From: Topomyia yanbarensis
Lineage: Eukaryota > Arthropoda > Insecta > Diptera > Culicidae
Assembly (NCBI RefSeq): GCF_030247195.1
Contig: NC_080670.1
Span: 211,098,546-211,162,545 of the forward strand
DNA length: 64,000 nt
Reading direction: 5' to 3'
Position numbers and translations under genes: made by a program. Of the stretch, positions 33,061 through 45,040 are shown one piece after another (position 1 is the first letter of the stretch; each line of letters begins with the position of its first letter). Under the pieces are notes generated by a model. It made no database searches. It was not told the origin of the DNA and was given only the letters and a program-made list of their open reading frames with translations.

Positions 33061-33972
33061 TTCAATAGCAGCATTAGCAACACGGTGAAATAGTCAAATA
33101 GTGCTTACATTTAATCTTATTGGAGTACACTACCCAAGTAGCAAGTTTTAAGAAGGCCTTCAAGAGTACCATAAAACCACAATTGTTACTAGGGTATGGA
33201 GTACACTATGTATTTTAGATGAAACACAATTAAAGTATGATAGGTCGATTTAATATTCACCTACTTAAAACAACCAACTTGGTCGAATAGAGCAAATTGA
33301 GTTTCAATAATATTCGATACAACATGCTTCATGTTGTTGCTTGCTTCAACAAAATGCTTCATGTTGTTGCATAAAACAAAGGGTTTTGCTGCGCCGGAAC
33401 TATCGAATATCAATAGTGCCACATTTCGTACATGTTGCAGTTGAATAGTATTAACTTTGTATTCCCAGCTACACACTTTATTCTTCAGCAAACTATGTTG
33501 ATGTTCCTGAAGTCCACAACGGCTGTGCAGATACGCCGAAGAGTAAACTCATAATAATCACTCAAGGCCATTCCGATCCATACAATTACAATATTTGGAA
33601 ATGAACACTACCTCTAGAGGATATCTGTTCTAGATCGACTGTTAAATTTTGTAACTATTTACAGTTTACGAACATTGTTGAATTATTTTCTGAATATTTA
33701 ATTACACATTTAAAATATTTTATTCTTGGAGATAATATATTCAGGATTTTCTTCACATCTTCTAAAAATCTATTTAAGAGGATTTTTACGGTCAATTAAA
33801 AAACCACTCTGAGTTAATGTGCTTTTTAATAAATTTTAAACATAGATAATGACCGTTAACAAAACAATTAAATCATTTTTTGGGTCTTAACGTAATTGCC
33901 AATATCTAATTTAAGTTTTTTTTGTGGCATCCAATGGAAAAATCAGATTGAAACGAAAGCAAAGTGAAAAAA
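33061..33972. other. Unannotated AT-rich DNA with a short direct repeat
   Basis: ATGCTTCATGTTGTTGC occurs twice, at 33,324-33,340 and 33,354-33,370. No gene recognised; the minus-strand frame across it shows no family motif. Confidence 0.5.
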
Positions 33973-34045
33973 TCCCCCCAGAGACAGGAATGGAACCTGC
34001 AACCCTTGGGACTCCGGACCGATGCTATCACTGGGCGCTCATAAC
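33973..34045 (-). mobile_element. tRNA-like sequence (SINE head or tRNA relic)
   Basis: On the minus strand GCGCCCAGTGATAGCATC resembles a tRNA D-arm/A box, followed by GGTCCGGAGTCCCAAGGG and then GGTTCCATTCC in the B-box position. Stems are only partly complementary and the B box deviates from GGTTCGANTCC, so a functional tRNA is unlikely. Confidence 0.5.
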
Positions 34046-34839
34046 GTCCCAGGAAGAACACATGAATATCGCATTAGCGACATAGTGATCGTACCAATGC
34101 CTCTAAAGGAGATAACACACAACCATCGCTGCCGCCCAACATATTTGATCAATTTAATCTCCCCGCTAGCTGGGAATGAGCGTATATTTGTTCGCGTTTG
34201 AGACTGCGTTTGATCCGATTTTAAGTGCAGTGGCATTCACTAAATTATCGGGGCGTTTGTGTGTTAGCGAAACCTTGGGCGTAGTTGTGCGAGGATGATC
34301 GCGATTGCATGATCGTCTTTGTGTATTATCGCGAGTGGCTCGAGCGTTTGTATGTTAACATGTTCGATCGCGTAGGCGTTTGTATGTTGGGAGTCCTGGC
34401 GTATAGATAGTTTCGCGTATATAAATTCGATTTTATAACCTTGTGGTCAGCGAAATATTCGCGTGTGCTCATGAATGATCGCGCGGACCGTGAATCTGAG
34501 ACTTATTGTTCAGTGTGCTGTTTAGACCACTAGATTTCCCGGTCATGTTGTCATGGAACGTGTTGCCTAGAGGATATGAGCTTTATTTTTTAATTGATCA
34601 AACGGAATGCAAGGACCTAGAGTAATAGGCGCTTCACTTCATCATCAGGGTGTTATCATGTTTGAGAGACCTCGAGCATAGGTATGCGTGTATGATCGCC
34701 AAGGGCTGCCAAAATTCATCTGGTATACTGTCATCTTTGGAAGTTCTGGCATGGGACACTACAAGTTTAAAAAAGTTCCAAACCATGGCTCATCGCCAAG
34801 CTCATGACATCTTCAGATGACGAAGATATACTGCGGGAC
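34046..34839. other. Unannotated DNA upstream of the transposase remnant
   Basis: Rich in GATCGC and TTCGCG words. CAGGGTGTTATCATG at 34,644 could be the left end of the DD37E element (compare AACACCCTCG at about 35,309-35,318), giving a 0.67-kb relic. The match is short and no TA duplication is clear. Confidence 0.3.
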
Positions 34840-35212
34840 GTCGTTCGTGCTGGACGACGAGTTACTTTCTTCTTATGTCGTTGTTAAAGGAGCATTATGC
34901 GGGTGCGAAGTACGTCTTCTGACCCGACAAGGCGTCTTCCCATTACACCAAGAATACGCTGAAGTATCTTGAGCAGAAACAAATACCGTATGCGCCGAAA
35001 GTAAGGAACCCGACCAACCTGCCCCAGTGCTGTCCCATTGAGGACTTTTTCGGCTCCCTCAGTGTCCTAGTGTACAAAAATAATTGGCAAGCCAAGGATA
35101 CCATGCAGTTGACCACCAGGATCCGGAATTGTATCCGGAAGATGGACGTCAGTGCCGTCGTCAGTTGCATTGTACGGCTGACCAGGGCCCCTTCTCCAAC
35201 ATTCTTTGACGT
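34840..35212 (+). pseudogene. DD37E Tc1/mariner transposase remnant
   Basis: DDE-type transposase that would cut and join DNA at TA targets. The frame from 34,923 reads PDKASSHYTKNTLKYLEQKQ, then IPYAPKVRNPTNLPQCCP, IEDFFGSLSVLVYKNNWQAK and RIRNCIRKMDVSAVV, the typical C-terminal catalytic part. The second aspartate codon is at 34,926-34,928 and the glutamate at 35,040-35,042: 37 residues lie between them, the DD37E spacing known from mosquito elements. SFVLDDELL in another frame at 34,841 looks like the first catalytic aspartate, so the middle is deleted. A TGA at 34,920-34,922 interrupts the catalytic frame. Dead copy. Confidence 0.88.
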
Positions 35213-37646
35213 TTTTTTTTGAAGAATAAACATCATGTTTTTAATAAAAATACTGAACTCGTTGAATTTTTTTTAACGGTGCGACTGAAAAAATTCTCAT
35301 CTTTTATTGAACACCCTCGATCAAAGCATATTTTTCGCCATTTCTTAGCGTTATAAAAATGTGCTAGAAACAAATTGGGCATGAAAGGGTTAAAGTCATA
35401 CAGATTGAAGCGTCTGCATTTTCAATGTTTCCGTGGTCATTTACTGAGCACAACCTTTTGCCTATTTCTGATACTTTGATTGGCATTCATGTAGAAAGAA
35501 TGCGCTTAACCAAACCAAGTCCATCGTTCATTACTTTTGGACACGGCACTCCAAATGCACAAAAAAGTTGTGCACTTATGAGAATCAAATTGCGATGTGG
35601 CAATTTTGTTACGAAAACTAATAAATAAAAATTATTTTATAAACTGCGCCATAACTTAAAAAAAAAATTTTCGATTATTTTTCATAGAGCGCGAAAAAAC
35701 CGACGGATCTAAAAATTGGCTTGTAAATCTGACGTGGAATGACCGCTATGACAAAGTTGAAGAAGTTGAAATCCGTCCATTAGATGAGTCTTTTAGCAGT
35801 GGTTTTCATTTTTGTTGTAGGAGACGAACAACTGCGACCAATATTTAGACCTACTGTGGTAAGGCATTTCCATAGTGTGCAGTCTGTATACAAAAGTGAC
35901 CCGTGGCAATCCGATCTGCATACGTGCAAGACGTGGTCTGAGTCTATACTCGTGTATTATCGTACTTTTTCGAGTTCATGTGTCGTTCCTTTTCTTGTTC
36001 TATTGTTTGTTTAATCATTATACCGATTCCCTTTGTCGTTTCACGGTTTTACTGTACGAAAAATATGTGTTCTCAAATTCGTGACGACATTCTCGGGAGA
36101 GCTCATTCTCTAGGTGAACATAGGCTCGGAAGCGTGCAGTGCGATCAATGAAGGCCTTTGATTTTCGACACTAGCCAACACTGGAGTTGACTTTTCTCAA
36201 CGTTACAAACATCGGAGCCGAGTGTTTTCAGTTATCACGTGAAAAAATGTTTCAATATTTTTAATTTGTGTTACTAACTGTCGTACTTTTTCAAGGATTC
36301 ATTTTTTGTCAGTGTTTTAGGCAAGAAACATTATAACTATCCATTTTTCTTACTAGGAAGGCTCTGTCAAAATATAGAATTGATCTAGATCATTTTAAAA
36401 TTTGTCTAGATCGAAGCCAGAGGTCAAAATAAAGCTCAATTTTATCCAAGATGTATTGCAGAAGTCATACATTTTACGTGCTCGTGAATAAAGCACGAAA
36501 TTGAAATTCCGTAAGCTTGTTCATAGTAAAAGCCACTCAGCCCGTGTTCTTGATAATTCCATGTGGATTATTTCACAACCTTCGTTCCTGAATAATTCAG
36601 GAATCAGCTTTGACTCCGTAAATTGCTTCCTGATTAACAATATACTGAACACGTTCTGATATTCGTGTTTCAGAAATAGTTCACAAAACCAACAGATACC
36701 ATAACACACTTAAGATAAAGCTTGCCATTTAATTCCACAGGTAAAATCGAAATGAAACATCCGTTGGAAATTGCAAATTGCACTAGAAAACAGCAAATTG
36801 GACTAGAATCGGTAAATCGAATTGGAAACTGAAACCGAAGAGAAACGATTCTCACATCCCCGATGGGTGTGCAGGCAGAAGGTCACTTTTTCCTGCAGTG
36901 CCCATCCCCTTCTTCCAACTGTTTACACATCATCAAAGTTTAAATTGAACGCTTGTGTACGTGCTCGGAATTGCTTCCAGCAACCGTGCAAGGAAGCTCA
37001 TTCGCTCAACACTTGGGGGGTCCTAATCTCATCGCGCATTGTTATCGAAACGGGCGCTAATCATCATTAGGGGTTGTCAAGCAACGTCCTCGATTGACGC
37101 CAAGTGAATTGAAAACGCGATACGGAACCGACGACGACGTCGATTCCATAGTAGTAGGCATTGGTGCCAAATAAAAGAAAAAGAAAACATTGGCAGTAAA
37201 AAACAACAACACACAGCGGAACAAAGGAACCTCATCCTGATTGCACATTGCTCACAGCAACATCATCATCATCGTCGTCATCATTCTCATCTTCTCAGCA
37301 GCGGCAGCAGAGAATGACAGTGTAGGCTCTGCAGTGATGAATCCGGCGGCGCTACGCGGATCAAAGAGCTCAATCCGTTGGAAAAACAGTCTGTGCGTTG
37401 GATGATATTGGATCCCTGATATGATACAACATGCCGAGATGAATCTTTAATGAACTTGTGGCAGCCGGGGGGCACTCGGATCGGATTGTGTAGATGTCTT
37501 GATAATTGATTCGTTAGTCTCGACCGGAGCAGTCTGTGACCGTTTTCTTTGTGTTCAAATTCTCCTGGTGTCTTGAATTGAGTCATGAAAGGATCAACTT
37601 TGGTTTCTGATTAGTTGCAAAAGTAAACTGGATTGTTGACTGGTGA
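35213..37646. other. Unannotated AT-rich DNA
   Basis: The first 110 bp may hold the 3' untranslated part and right end of the DD37E element (AATAAACATC, then AACACCCTCG). The rest shows no recognised gene; 36.8-37.6 kb is more GC-balanced, with an ATC/GTC run near 37,262-37,286. Confidence 0.4.
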
Positions 37647-37700
37647 GGTGTTTATTTATTTGACTTCGCCGGTTCTAGAATTTGCTTCATCAACTCTGCC
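37647..37700 (+). repeat. Short dispersed repeat R3, copy A
   Basis: GTGTTTATTTATTTGACTTC, then GCCGGTTCTAGAA resembles 59,876-59,910 (GGTATTTATTTTTATTCGAC, CTCGCCGGCATAGG). Short and diverged; weak. Confidence 0.35.
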
Positions 37701-40187
37701 GAAACCACACTTTTACAACCCGTTGAAATGTTCACCCAGCTTGTTTTTCGGATTGAAGTGGTTCGGAAATCAACCAACTCGGTCAACAATTTTACAGCCA
37801 TTACCACCGGCAAGCGAACAGGGAGGTCTTTCACATTTTCGCTCTGGTCAAATAGCTACCGTTGACTATTTGCTGGAAATGGGGGCACTGATTTGCGTTA
37901 GTGGTTGCGTTTGGGGGCGGCGGTTGCGGCAGTTTTGATGTTTTGTCAGGAACGTCTATTTTCACTTAATTTTATGTGAACTTGGATCATAAAGTTTACC
38001 GAACGTACACAGCCTCACCAGTCAGTCGCTGCAGTTTAGTAGTAGTAGTAGGTAGCAGTGTGCCTTGCTTCGGTCAAGTGGTCGCCATCGTCTGCCGACG
38101 GCCTGGTCGACGGGGTGCTATAAAACGGTACATTTCGCTGCCCCTTCTTCCCCCAAGCAACCCGACCGGTCGGTACGTGATTGCCCCGACGATGATGGTC
38201 GTGAAGTATTTGGACGGCCTGTCGATAAAGCGTCGTTAGCTGGGGTGTAGACGCATTTTAATTTATTTTTCGATTTGCATGCTGGCCTGGAAACGTGGTG
38301 TTTTTTGCTGCGGTGGTTGGAAAGGGCGTGCAAAGACGTCACATCGACTGACTTGCTGGATTGTTCTGGTTTTAAGACCGTTCTTCGATTATTTTCGATA
38401 CTTTGAATACGTTGATTCGTTTTGATGAATGTATGAGTCAAAGCTATACCCATCAATATAGATTGAAGAAAGTATCATTTTAATTCTGATAACTGACCTA
38501 ACCATGTTATTCCCACGAACCCAAAAATAACCCTAGCCGCTCTCATAAATATAAAAAAGACCCACGACTTAGTTAAGCTTACACACCGAGCCATGTCAAA
38601 TAAACGAATTAAAAAATAATAACGGGTCAGTACAATCTCTTTGTGCTAAACCGGGGAGGAAGATTTAGAATAATTTTCATGGAATTGGTTTTTTTTCAAA
38701 CAAGTTTTTTAATCACAACAACGCCCACGGCTTAGAACAACACTTTGTACACGAGGGTAAAATTCGTGTTTAATTTATAAATTTGTGAAAACATTCTTCC
38801 TTGTTGTCTACTCGACATTGAGATTTAAAACCCATACGGGAACCTACCATCTAAACTGTCCGCGAACAACGCCTACACATAGAATCTAATCAGCGAAAAA
38901 GCATTTTCCCATACATACTTTTCTTTATTTTAATCCATCGGAAAGCTTCCTCCTGGTGGTTTCCTTCTCCACATTGGAAACCGAAGCAAACAACCAGGCT
39001 CGGTACAGTTTCCTAGCTCATTTAATATTATAATTGAATTCCGGCCGAGCCTCTCGGTATAACTGGGGAAAACAGAAGAAGAAAAAAAACCGTGTCAGCA
39101 AAAGTATTTTCCACCGGCCGCCCTCCGGCAACCACACGACGCCACAAAGGTACGCGCGGAATGTGATACCATGGGAATAATAATTATGATAGAAGTAGTT
39201 CTATTTCGAAGTCATCAAAATATGAACCCTATCTAGAGCGGTGAGAGAGAGATACTGATTGTGCCAGCTTTCGGAATCCCATTTTAATTGGTTTGTTCGC
39301 TGTAGATAGAGTGCCGAACGACCCTCGGATGGCGCGTAACTTTCGGGACGAAACAAGATGCCTGACACTACGGAAACGTTTTAATTAGTATTTTAATCTA
39401 CTTGGTGCTACCGTCGGCGCCCTCCATCCACTCCATCTTGTTGTGGACGATTAATGACTCTTTCCCTGAAGGACTCGTTACCGGAGAGCACTGTGAAAAT
39501 TGCGGCGGTCAAAACAAATTCTTTTTCATGTGTCATGTTTTTTCTGCTCATTTAGCTAACTAATGGTGGAATATATTTGTTTTAGCACCTAAAACAACTT
39601 TAACGTGTACTAAAACGATAAAAATATATTTTTTCGCTTCTGTCGACTAGCTTCAAAGTGGCTAGTCGGAATACAATAGAATGAGCGGGATGAAATATTA
39701 AAGATGTAATAGCTTTCCTCGGGGTGTACCGATTCGTTCGGTAGTTAATTGAGCTGCTGTGATAGAATTGAAGTCGCTTTGAGGTAATCGAGTTGGGACA
39801 AAGCGAATTATCTTAAACAGGGATTATTTAAGCGTTAAGCATGAAGCGTATTTTTGTGATTGAGACTGTATGGAGAAGTCGCAATATTAGCACGAATATG
39901 GCAATGACGAGTTACAACCATTTCATCCTTTATTAAAATTGTGAAGTACGTGTCATAACCCACGCAGCATGTATCAAATACTAAGACCAAATTTCGATCT
40001 GCGATCTGGGGTTGCATTTTATACCATACCCGAAATGGAATTAGCTAAGGAAATGCACTGTAAATGCTAGGAGAATGCGATTTTTAACGTCAGTAGAGGT
40101 GATTTAATATAATTATCAAGCGGGAGGTTTTTATGTAATGAGTGTTTCAAATAAAATTTATAAATCCTTATTTCATACCGATTGAAG
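37701..40187. other. Mostly unique intergenic DNA
   Basis: Normal-complexity DNA; GC-richer at 38.0-38.3 and 39.0-39.5 kb. A GCTATAAAACGG motif at about 38,118 resembles a TATA box, but no initiator or downstream frame supports a promoter. No exon is called. Confidence 0.4.
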
Positions 40188-40927
40188 GCCATTCTCGTTT
40201 ACTGTTGAAGTCCTTACAAGCGAGTAAATCAATTCGAGAACCTCTACACTACCTGAAATTATGAATATGAAAAGTTCTTTTAAAATTCTATTTCATTCAT
40301 TTGGCGACTCCAATGGTTGAGTGGTACGCGTCACCGCTTGTCAAGATCTAGGTTCAAACGTAACTGGTGTCATTGATATTCTCTTTGGTAAAAAATCTGT
40401 GGTTAAACTTTCCTTCAAACTGAAAATAAACATGAGAAGAAAATAATAATATGAACATATGAGGATGTTTCATAAATCAACGATAAAAAATATACTTCAG
40501 TAAGTTTTTCAACTATACGTGTTTCCATCGCAACCGTAGTAAGAGTCCCTCGAGGATGCCATTCTCGTTTACTGTTGAGTCCGTATAAGTGTGCACTGTA
40601 GATGAATTCGAGAACCACTACACTACCTGAAACTATGAATATGAAAAGTTCTTTTTAAATTCTATTTCAATCATTTGGCGGCTGCGATTATTGAGTGGTA
40701 AGCGTTACCGCTTCTCAAGATCTAGGTTCAAACGTAACTGGTGTCATTGATATTCTCTTTGGTAAAAATCTGTGGTCACACTTTCCTTCAGACTGAAAAT
40801 AAACGAGAAGAAAATAATAATATGAAAATATGAGGATGTTTCATGAATCAACCAAAAAAATAAACTTCAGTAGGCTTTTCAACTACGCGTGTTTCCATCG
40901 AAACCGCAGCAAGAGTCCCTCGGGGAT
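40188..40927 (+). repeat. 370-bp tandem duplication carrying a tRNA-like module
   Basis: GCCATTCTCGTTTACTGTTG at 40,188 recurs at 40,558, exactly 370 bp on, and the second copy ends at another GATGCC at 40,925-40,930. Both copies share GAATATGAAAAGTTCTTTT, TCATTTGGCG, CAAGATCTAGGTTCAAACGT, AACTGGTGTCATTGATATTC, GAAGAAAATAATAATATGAA and AGAGTCCCTCG. In each, TTGAGTGGTA plus GGTTCAAACG resemble Pol III A and B boxes (40,329-40,377 and 40,693-40,740), so the unit probably derives from a SINE. Confidence 0.88.
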
Positions 40928-40930
40928 GCC

Positions 40931-42950
40931 ATCTAGTCCTGCATATCTCCAGTTCTTACATCAATGGCATATAATTAGTAATTCAATAAAAGCAGCATTT
41001 TCCTGTTTTAGTTATGACATGCTGCTCGTGTTGTTTCTTCGAAAGTGAACTGGTTTGCTCCTTGTAACTTTACAGAATTTGTCCGTCTCTTAATTACACA
41101 TTTGAAAGAGATCGGAACTGAATTTTAAAGATTCCTTATTTTATCCTCTTCTCGCTTCGGCGAACCAGCCCTTTGAAAAAATTCACAGAAGGTAAGCCCT
41201 GTGATGGGATTTCCGTCAGCTGCTCAAGTCGGAAGAATAAATGGAGCAGAACTGCTCCGTTGTCAGGACCAGAACCAGAAAGATACTGTTTTGATTCAAT
41301 TTGTTGGGCATGTTGACAATAACCAGAGGGTTATTGAAATAGCCAGGCCTTCACAGAATAAGTAGTACTTGTTCCATTTGAATTGGCAGCCGAACCGAGC
41401 TTGCATGTTGATAGTTATTACCGGATAGTTGAAGGTAAACCAAATACCACTCCAAACACTTGGCATCATATGCAAACTTCTACTCTCCTATCATCCGGGT
41501 GCACTATTACCAGCAACTATGTGTGCATGGCAAGAAAAAATACACACATAGTTGATTGTATCGTCTAAACAGAATCTTCCCTTGCTGCAACTGCTGCTGC
41601 TCTCCATGGATGAAAAGAGTTATGTTCAAGAATGTGCCAACGAACCACTCTGAGATTCTGTGAGTCTCCCTCCTACTTAGGAATAGTAGCAGTAGCAGCT
41701 GGCAAACGAACCAAGACGACAAGATGCTGGTGTCACTTTCGGAAGCCAACCCCAGCAGTCAGTGAGCCGGGTGAGGAATGCTTTGTTGGAGTGCTTCTGG
41801 AATGTCCTCCGACGACACTCTTGGCGGAGATCCCGAGAGAGGTGGTGGTGCCGAACAAAGAAAACATCATTTGTCCGTGTTTGGATAGGACAGACAAACA
41901 AAGAAAATTTCCATGAAACAGTAGCAGTCAGTAGTGCGAGCACTTCAATGTTTGGTCGGGGCTTTCGTGATGCTTGAGAAACACGACTGAGTGCAGGTAA
42001 TTGGATAGCAAAGCGGACAGGCAGCAGCACAAAACCAGAACAACACTCAAATCAAATCGCACTACTGCTGAAAACTAATCCAATAACAATCTTTCATCAC
42101 ATTTTGAAAAACAAACGATGACGTCGTACCGACCATCTGCAGTCCAGCTGGAACCGCATCGGCATTTTAAAACAAACCTCACCCCGTCCGGAAATAACGC
42201 ATCTTTGAATTCGAACAAGAACACGCCAAAGGGAACTGGAGGCAAAGTCAGCGGCATTAACCACTTGATAAATCATTTCCACAATGAAAAAAAAGATTTT
42301 TTTAATTTCAATCCGATCTCCGAGAGAAAAATCCCGCCCGGATCAACCATATCGCTACCATACAGTTCAACTCAAGTTTGCGCAATTGATTTATTTGTTT
42401 ACCGTTCAAGTTGCCTCTCATATGAGCAGCACACCACATGAGCTGTGAACTGAATGCTGCCAAACGCTGAACAATCACCGCATACACACGCGCTCCCGTG
42501 GAAAATAGTGGAAGGTATGCTTCATAGAATCGGCGTGTCCGATCGAACCCAACGACCAGGGCAGGAAAGAGCCTGACCGACCGCAATATTTCAACCGAGC
42601 CGAAGCGGAATTGATGTGTGTGTGAGGTTCTCACGTCCATAGGAGAGAATGGTAGGGGGCGACGATTGAGGATGTTTCCTAGTTGCCCCCAGCTGCTTGG
42701 CAGCTGATCGGCAGTAGTGAATTTACAACTGACTGTACTTTGAATTTAGTGAATATGAATGTCAGTAATAATGCCAGAAAAAAGCATAAATCTTCCCATA
42801 TTGTTTGAGTCGATTTATTACAGCTCGAGGTCAGTTTTATTAGAGGAAAATTTGCACAGTTCAGATGGCGTCACTGTTCTTCGTATGTTGCCTTGAAATC
42901 AACAAAGAGATGAAACAGAAAAAGAAATAAGAAATAGAAAATATGAAATA
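40931..42950. other. Mostly unique intergenic DNA
   Basis: Normal-complexity sequence, GC-richer at 41.2-42.7 kb. Overlapping open frames on both strands at 41.5-42.6 kb show no family motif and cannot all be real. CAGATGGCGTCAC near 42,864 is a variant of the CAGATGGCGCTG motif. Confidence 0.4.
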
Positions 42951-43420
42951 AGAAGTAAGAAGAAGTAAAAAGTAAGAAGAAAAGAGTAAGAAATAAGAAA
43001 TAAGAAGTAAGAAGTAAGAAGTAAGAAGTAAGAAGTAAGAAGTAAGAAGTAGGAAGTAAGAAGTAGGAAGTAAGAAGTAAGAAGTAAGAAGTAAGAAGTA
43101 AGAAGTAAGAAGTAAGAAGTAAGAAGTAAGAAGTAAGAAGTAAGAAGTAAGAAGTAAGAAGTAAGAAGTAAGAAGTAAGAAGTAAGAAGTAAGAAGTAAG
43201 AAGTAAGAAGTAAGAAGTAAGAAGTAAGAAGTAAGAAGTAAGAAGTAAGAAGTAAGAAGTAAGAAATAAGAAGTACGAAGTAAGAAGTAAGAAGTAAGAA
43301 GTAAGAAGTAAGAAGTAAGAAGTAAGAAGTAAGAAGTAAGAAGTAAGAAGTAAGAAGTAAGAAGTAAGAAGTAAGAAGAAATAAGAAATAAGAAGAAGTT
43401 AGAAGTAAGAAGTAAGAAAA
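42951..43420. repeat. (AAGAAGT)n heptanucleotide microsatellite, about 67 units
   Basis: A 7-bp unit is repeated for about 470 bp with a few GAAATAAGAA, GTAGGAA and GTACGAA variants. On the minus strand three units equal seven codons, so a 188-codon frame of repeating YFLLLTS appears (42,899-43,465). It is a translation artefact of a 7-bp period with no stop codon, not a gene. Confidence 0.97.
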
Positions 43421-43683
43421 ATTGTTTTCGTGCACCCTTTTCTTAGACCTGATAGTGATAGCCAAATTTTTTATGTTATGTTAATACTTTACCTATGTAA
43501 GTTAGAGTTTAAGAAGTGTTTATTTTAAGCAGTGTTTAGTGTTAATCATTGTATCATTTGGTTTGTTTGTTAACTGTTGATACCTAAAAGATAGAGGTTT
43601 TGTGCCTACGGGAGAAGGAGCTTTTAAAAATCCACTCCCGCGGGTTTTTCCCTCTCAACAATAAATACTAGTTGAATGAGCAA
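43421..43683 (+). mobile_element. Possible non-LTR element 3' region
   Basis: Balanced sequence TTATGTTATGTTAATACTTT, CCTACGGGAGAAGGAGC, CCACTCCCGCGGGTTTTTCC, then CAACAATAAATACTAG leads directly into (AAAGAC)n-like tails. A 3' UTR with an AATAAA-like signal before a simple tail is typical of non-LTR elements; no coding part is visible. Weak inference. Confidence 0.3.
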
Positions 43684-43868
43684 GGCAAAGACAAAGACAC
43701 AGAGAAAGACGAATATAAAGACAGATATTACAAAGACAAAGACAAAAGCAAAAGTAAAAACGAAAAAAAAACAAAAAAAGAGCAAAAACAAGACTATAAA
43801 CAATAAAAAACAAAGATAAAAACAAAAATAAAAAAAAACAACAACAAGAAAACGAAAATAAAAAATAG
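43684..43868. repeat. (AAAGAC)n-like purine-rich simple repeat
   Basis: AAAGACAAAGACACAGAGAAA and later AAAGACAAAGACAAAAGC units, degrading into A-rich sequence. It lies between the 7-bp and 8-bp microsatellites. Confidence 0.8.
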
Positions 43869-43870
43869 CC

Positions 43871-44588
43871 AAAATACTAAAATGCTAAATATACTAAAAA
43901 TACTAAAATACTAAAGTACTAAAATACTAAAATACTAAAATACTAAATTACTAAATTACTAAATTACTAAATTACTAAATTACTAAAATACTGAAACACT
44001 AAAATACTAAAATGCTAAAATACTAAAATACTAAAACACCAAAATACTAAAGTACTAAAATACTAAGATACTAAGATACTAAGATACTAAGATACTAAGA
44101 TACTAAGATACTAAAATACTAACATACTAAAATACTAAAATACTAAGATACTAAAATACTAAAATAATAAAATACTAAAATGCTAAAATACTAAAATACT
44201 AAAATACTAAAATACTAAAGTACTAAAATACTAAAATACTAAAATACTAAAATACTAAAATACTAAAATACTAAGATACTAAGATACTAAGATACTAAAA
44301 TACTAAAATACTAAAATACTAAAATACTAAAATACTAAAATACTAAAATACTAAAATACTAAAATACTAAAATACTAAAATACTAAAATACTAAAATACT
44401 AAAATACTAAAATACTAAAATACTAAAATACTAAAATACTAAAATACTAAAATACTAAAATACTAAAATACTAAAATACTAAAATACTAAAATACTAAAA
44501 TACTAAAATACTAAAATACTAAAATGCTAAAATACTAAAACACTAAAATACTAAAATACTAAAATGTTAAAAATACTAAAATACTAAG
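43871..44588. repeat. (AAAATACT)n octanucleotide microsatellite, about 90 units
   Basis: An 8-bp unit runs for about 718 bp, with more than 25 unbroken units between about 44,290 and 44,520. Variant units are clustered: AAATTACT around 43,945-43,985 and AAGATACT around 44,065-44,110 and 44,270-44,290, a sign of local slippage. A diverged tail with ACAAAGATACAAAA words continues to about 44,700. Confidence 0.97.
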
Positions 44589-44766
44589 CTATAAAAATTT
44601 AAAAATACAAGACTACAAAGATACAAAAAATATAAAGATACAAAAATGCAAAAATTCAGAAATACAAAAGCATAATAATACAGAAAATATTAAAATACGA
44701 AAATATAAAAACATAAAAAGCATCAACATAAACAATTTATTAATAAAAACAACCAAAAATGAATAT

Positions 44767-45016
44767 GTGTGTGTGTTAACTATCCTATCTCCCACTAGCT
44801 AGTAGTGATTTACAGAAAAAGATGTTTGCATGTATTTAAATATATTCATGCAAATAACTTGCTTCATGGATTTAGGTGGGTGTTAGCTCAATTGACTTTC
44901 CGATAACCCATTCCGTGTACAGTGCCAGCCATGTTCCGAGGTCATCGTTCCATCAACCAGCCCCGCCTTAATGTAATGTTTGTATCAATTGGATTAGAAC
45001 ATTACAGTAAAACAAA
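44767..45016 (-). mobile_element. Retroposon family P, 5'-truncated copy
   Basis: An inverted, near-identical copy of 54,660-54,911: (TG)n, then TTAACTATCCTATCTCCCAC, GTGATTTACAGAAAAAGATG, GTTAGCTCAATTGACTTTCC, CGAGGTCATCGTTCCATCAA and AACATTACAGTAA. Read on the minus strand it ends in a (CA)n tail. Flanks AACCAAAAATGAATAT (44,751-44,766) and AACCAAAATATGAATAT (45,017-45,033) are a target duplication with one indel, as expected for retrotransposition. No protein is encoded. Confidence 0.85.
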
Positions 45017-45040
45017 AACCAAAATATGAATATATTCAAA

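Noticed and set aside
38108..38130. GCTATAAAACGG as a promoter TATA box
   Set aside because: No initiator at about 30 bp and no supported transcript or coding start downstream.
41632..42640. Cluster of frames on both strands in GC-richer DNA
   Set aside because: All overlap in conflicting frames, none has a domain or splice support; best read as stop-poor unique DNA.
42899..43465. 188-codon minus-strand frame with repeating YFLLLTS peptide
   Set aside because: Produced by a 7-bp microsatellite whose three-unit cycle contains no stop codon; no start context, promoter or unique sequence.
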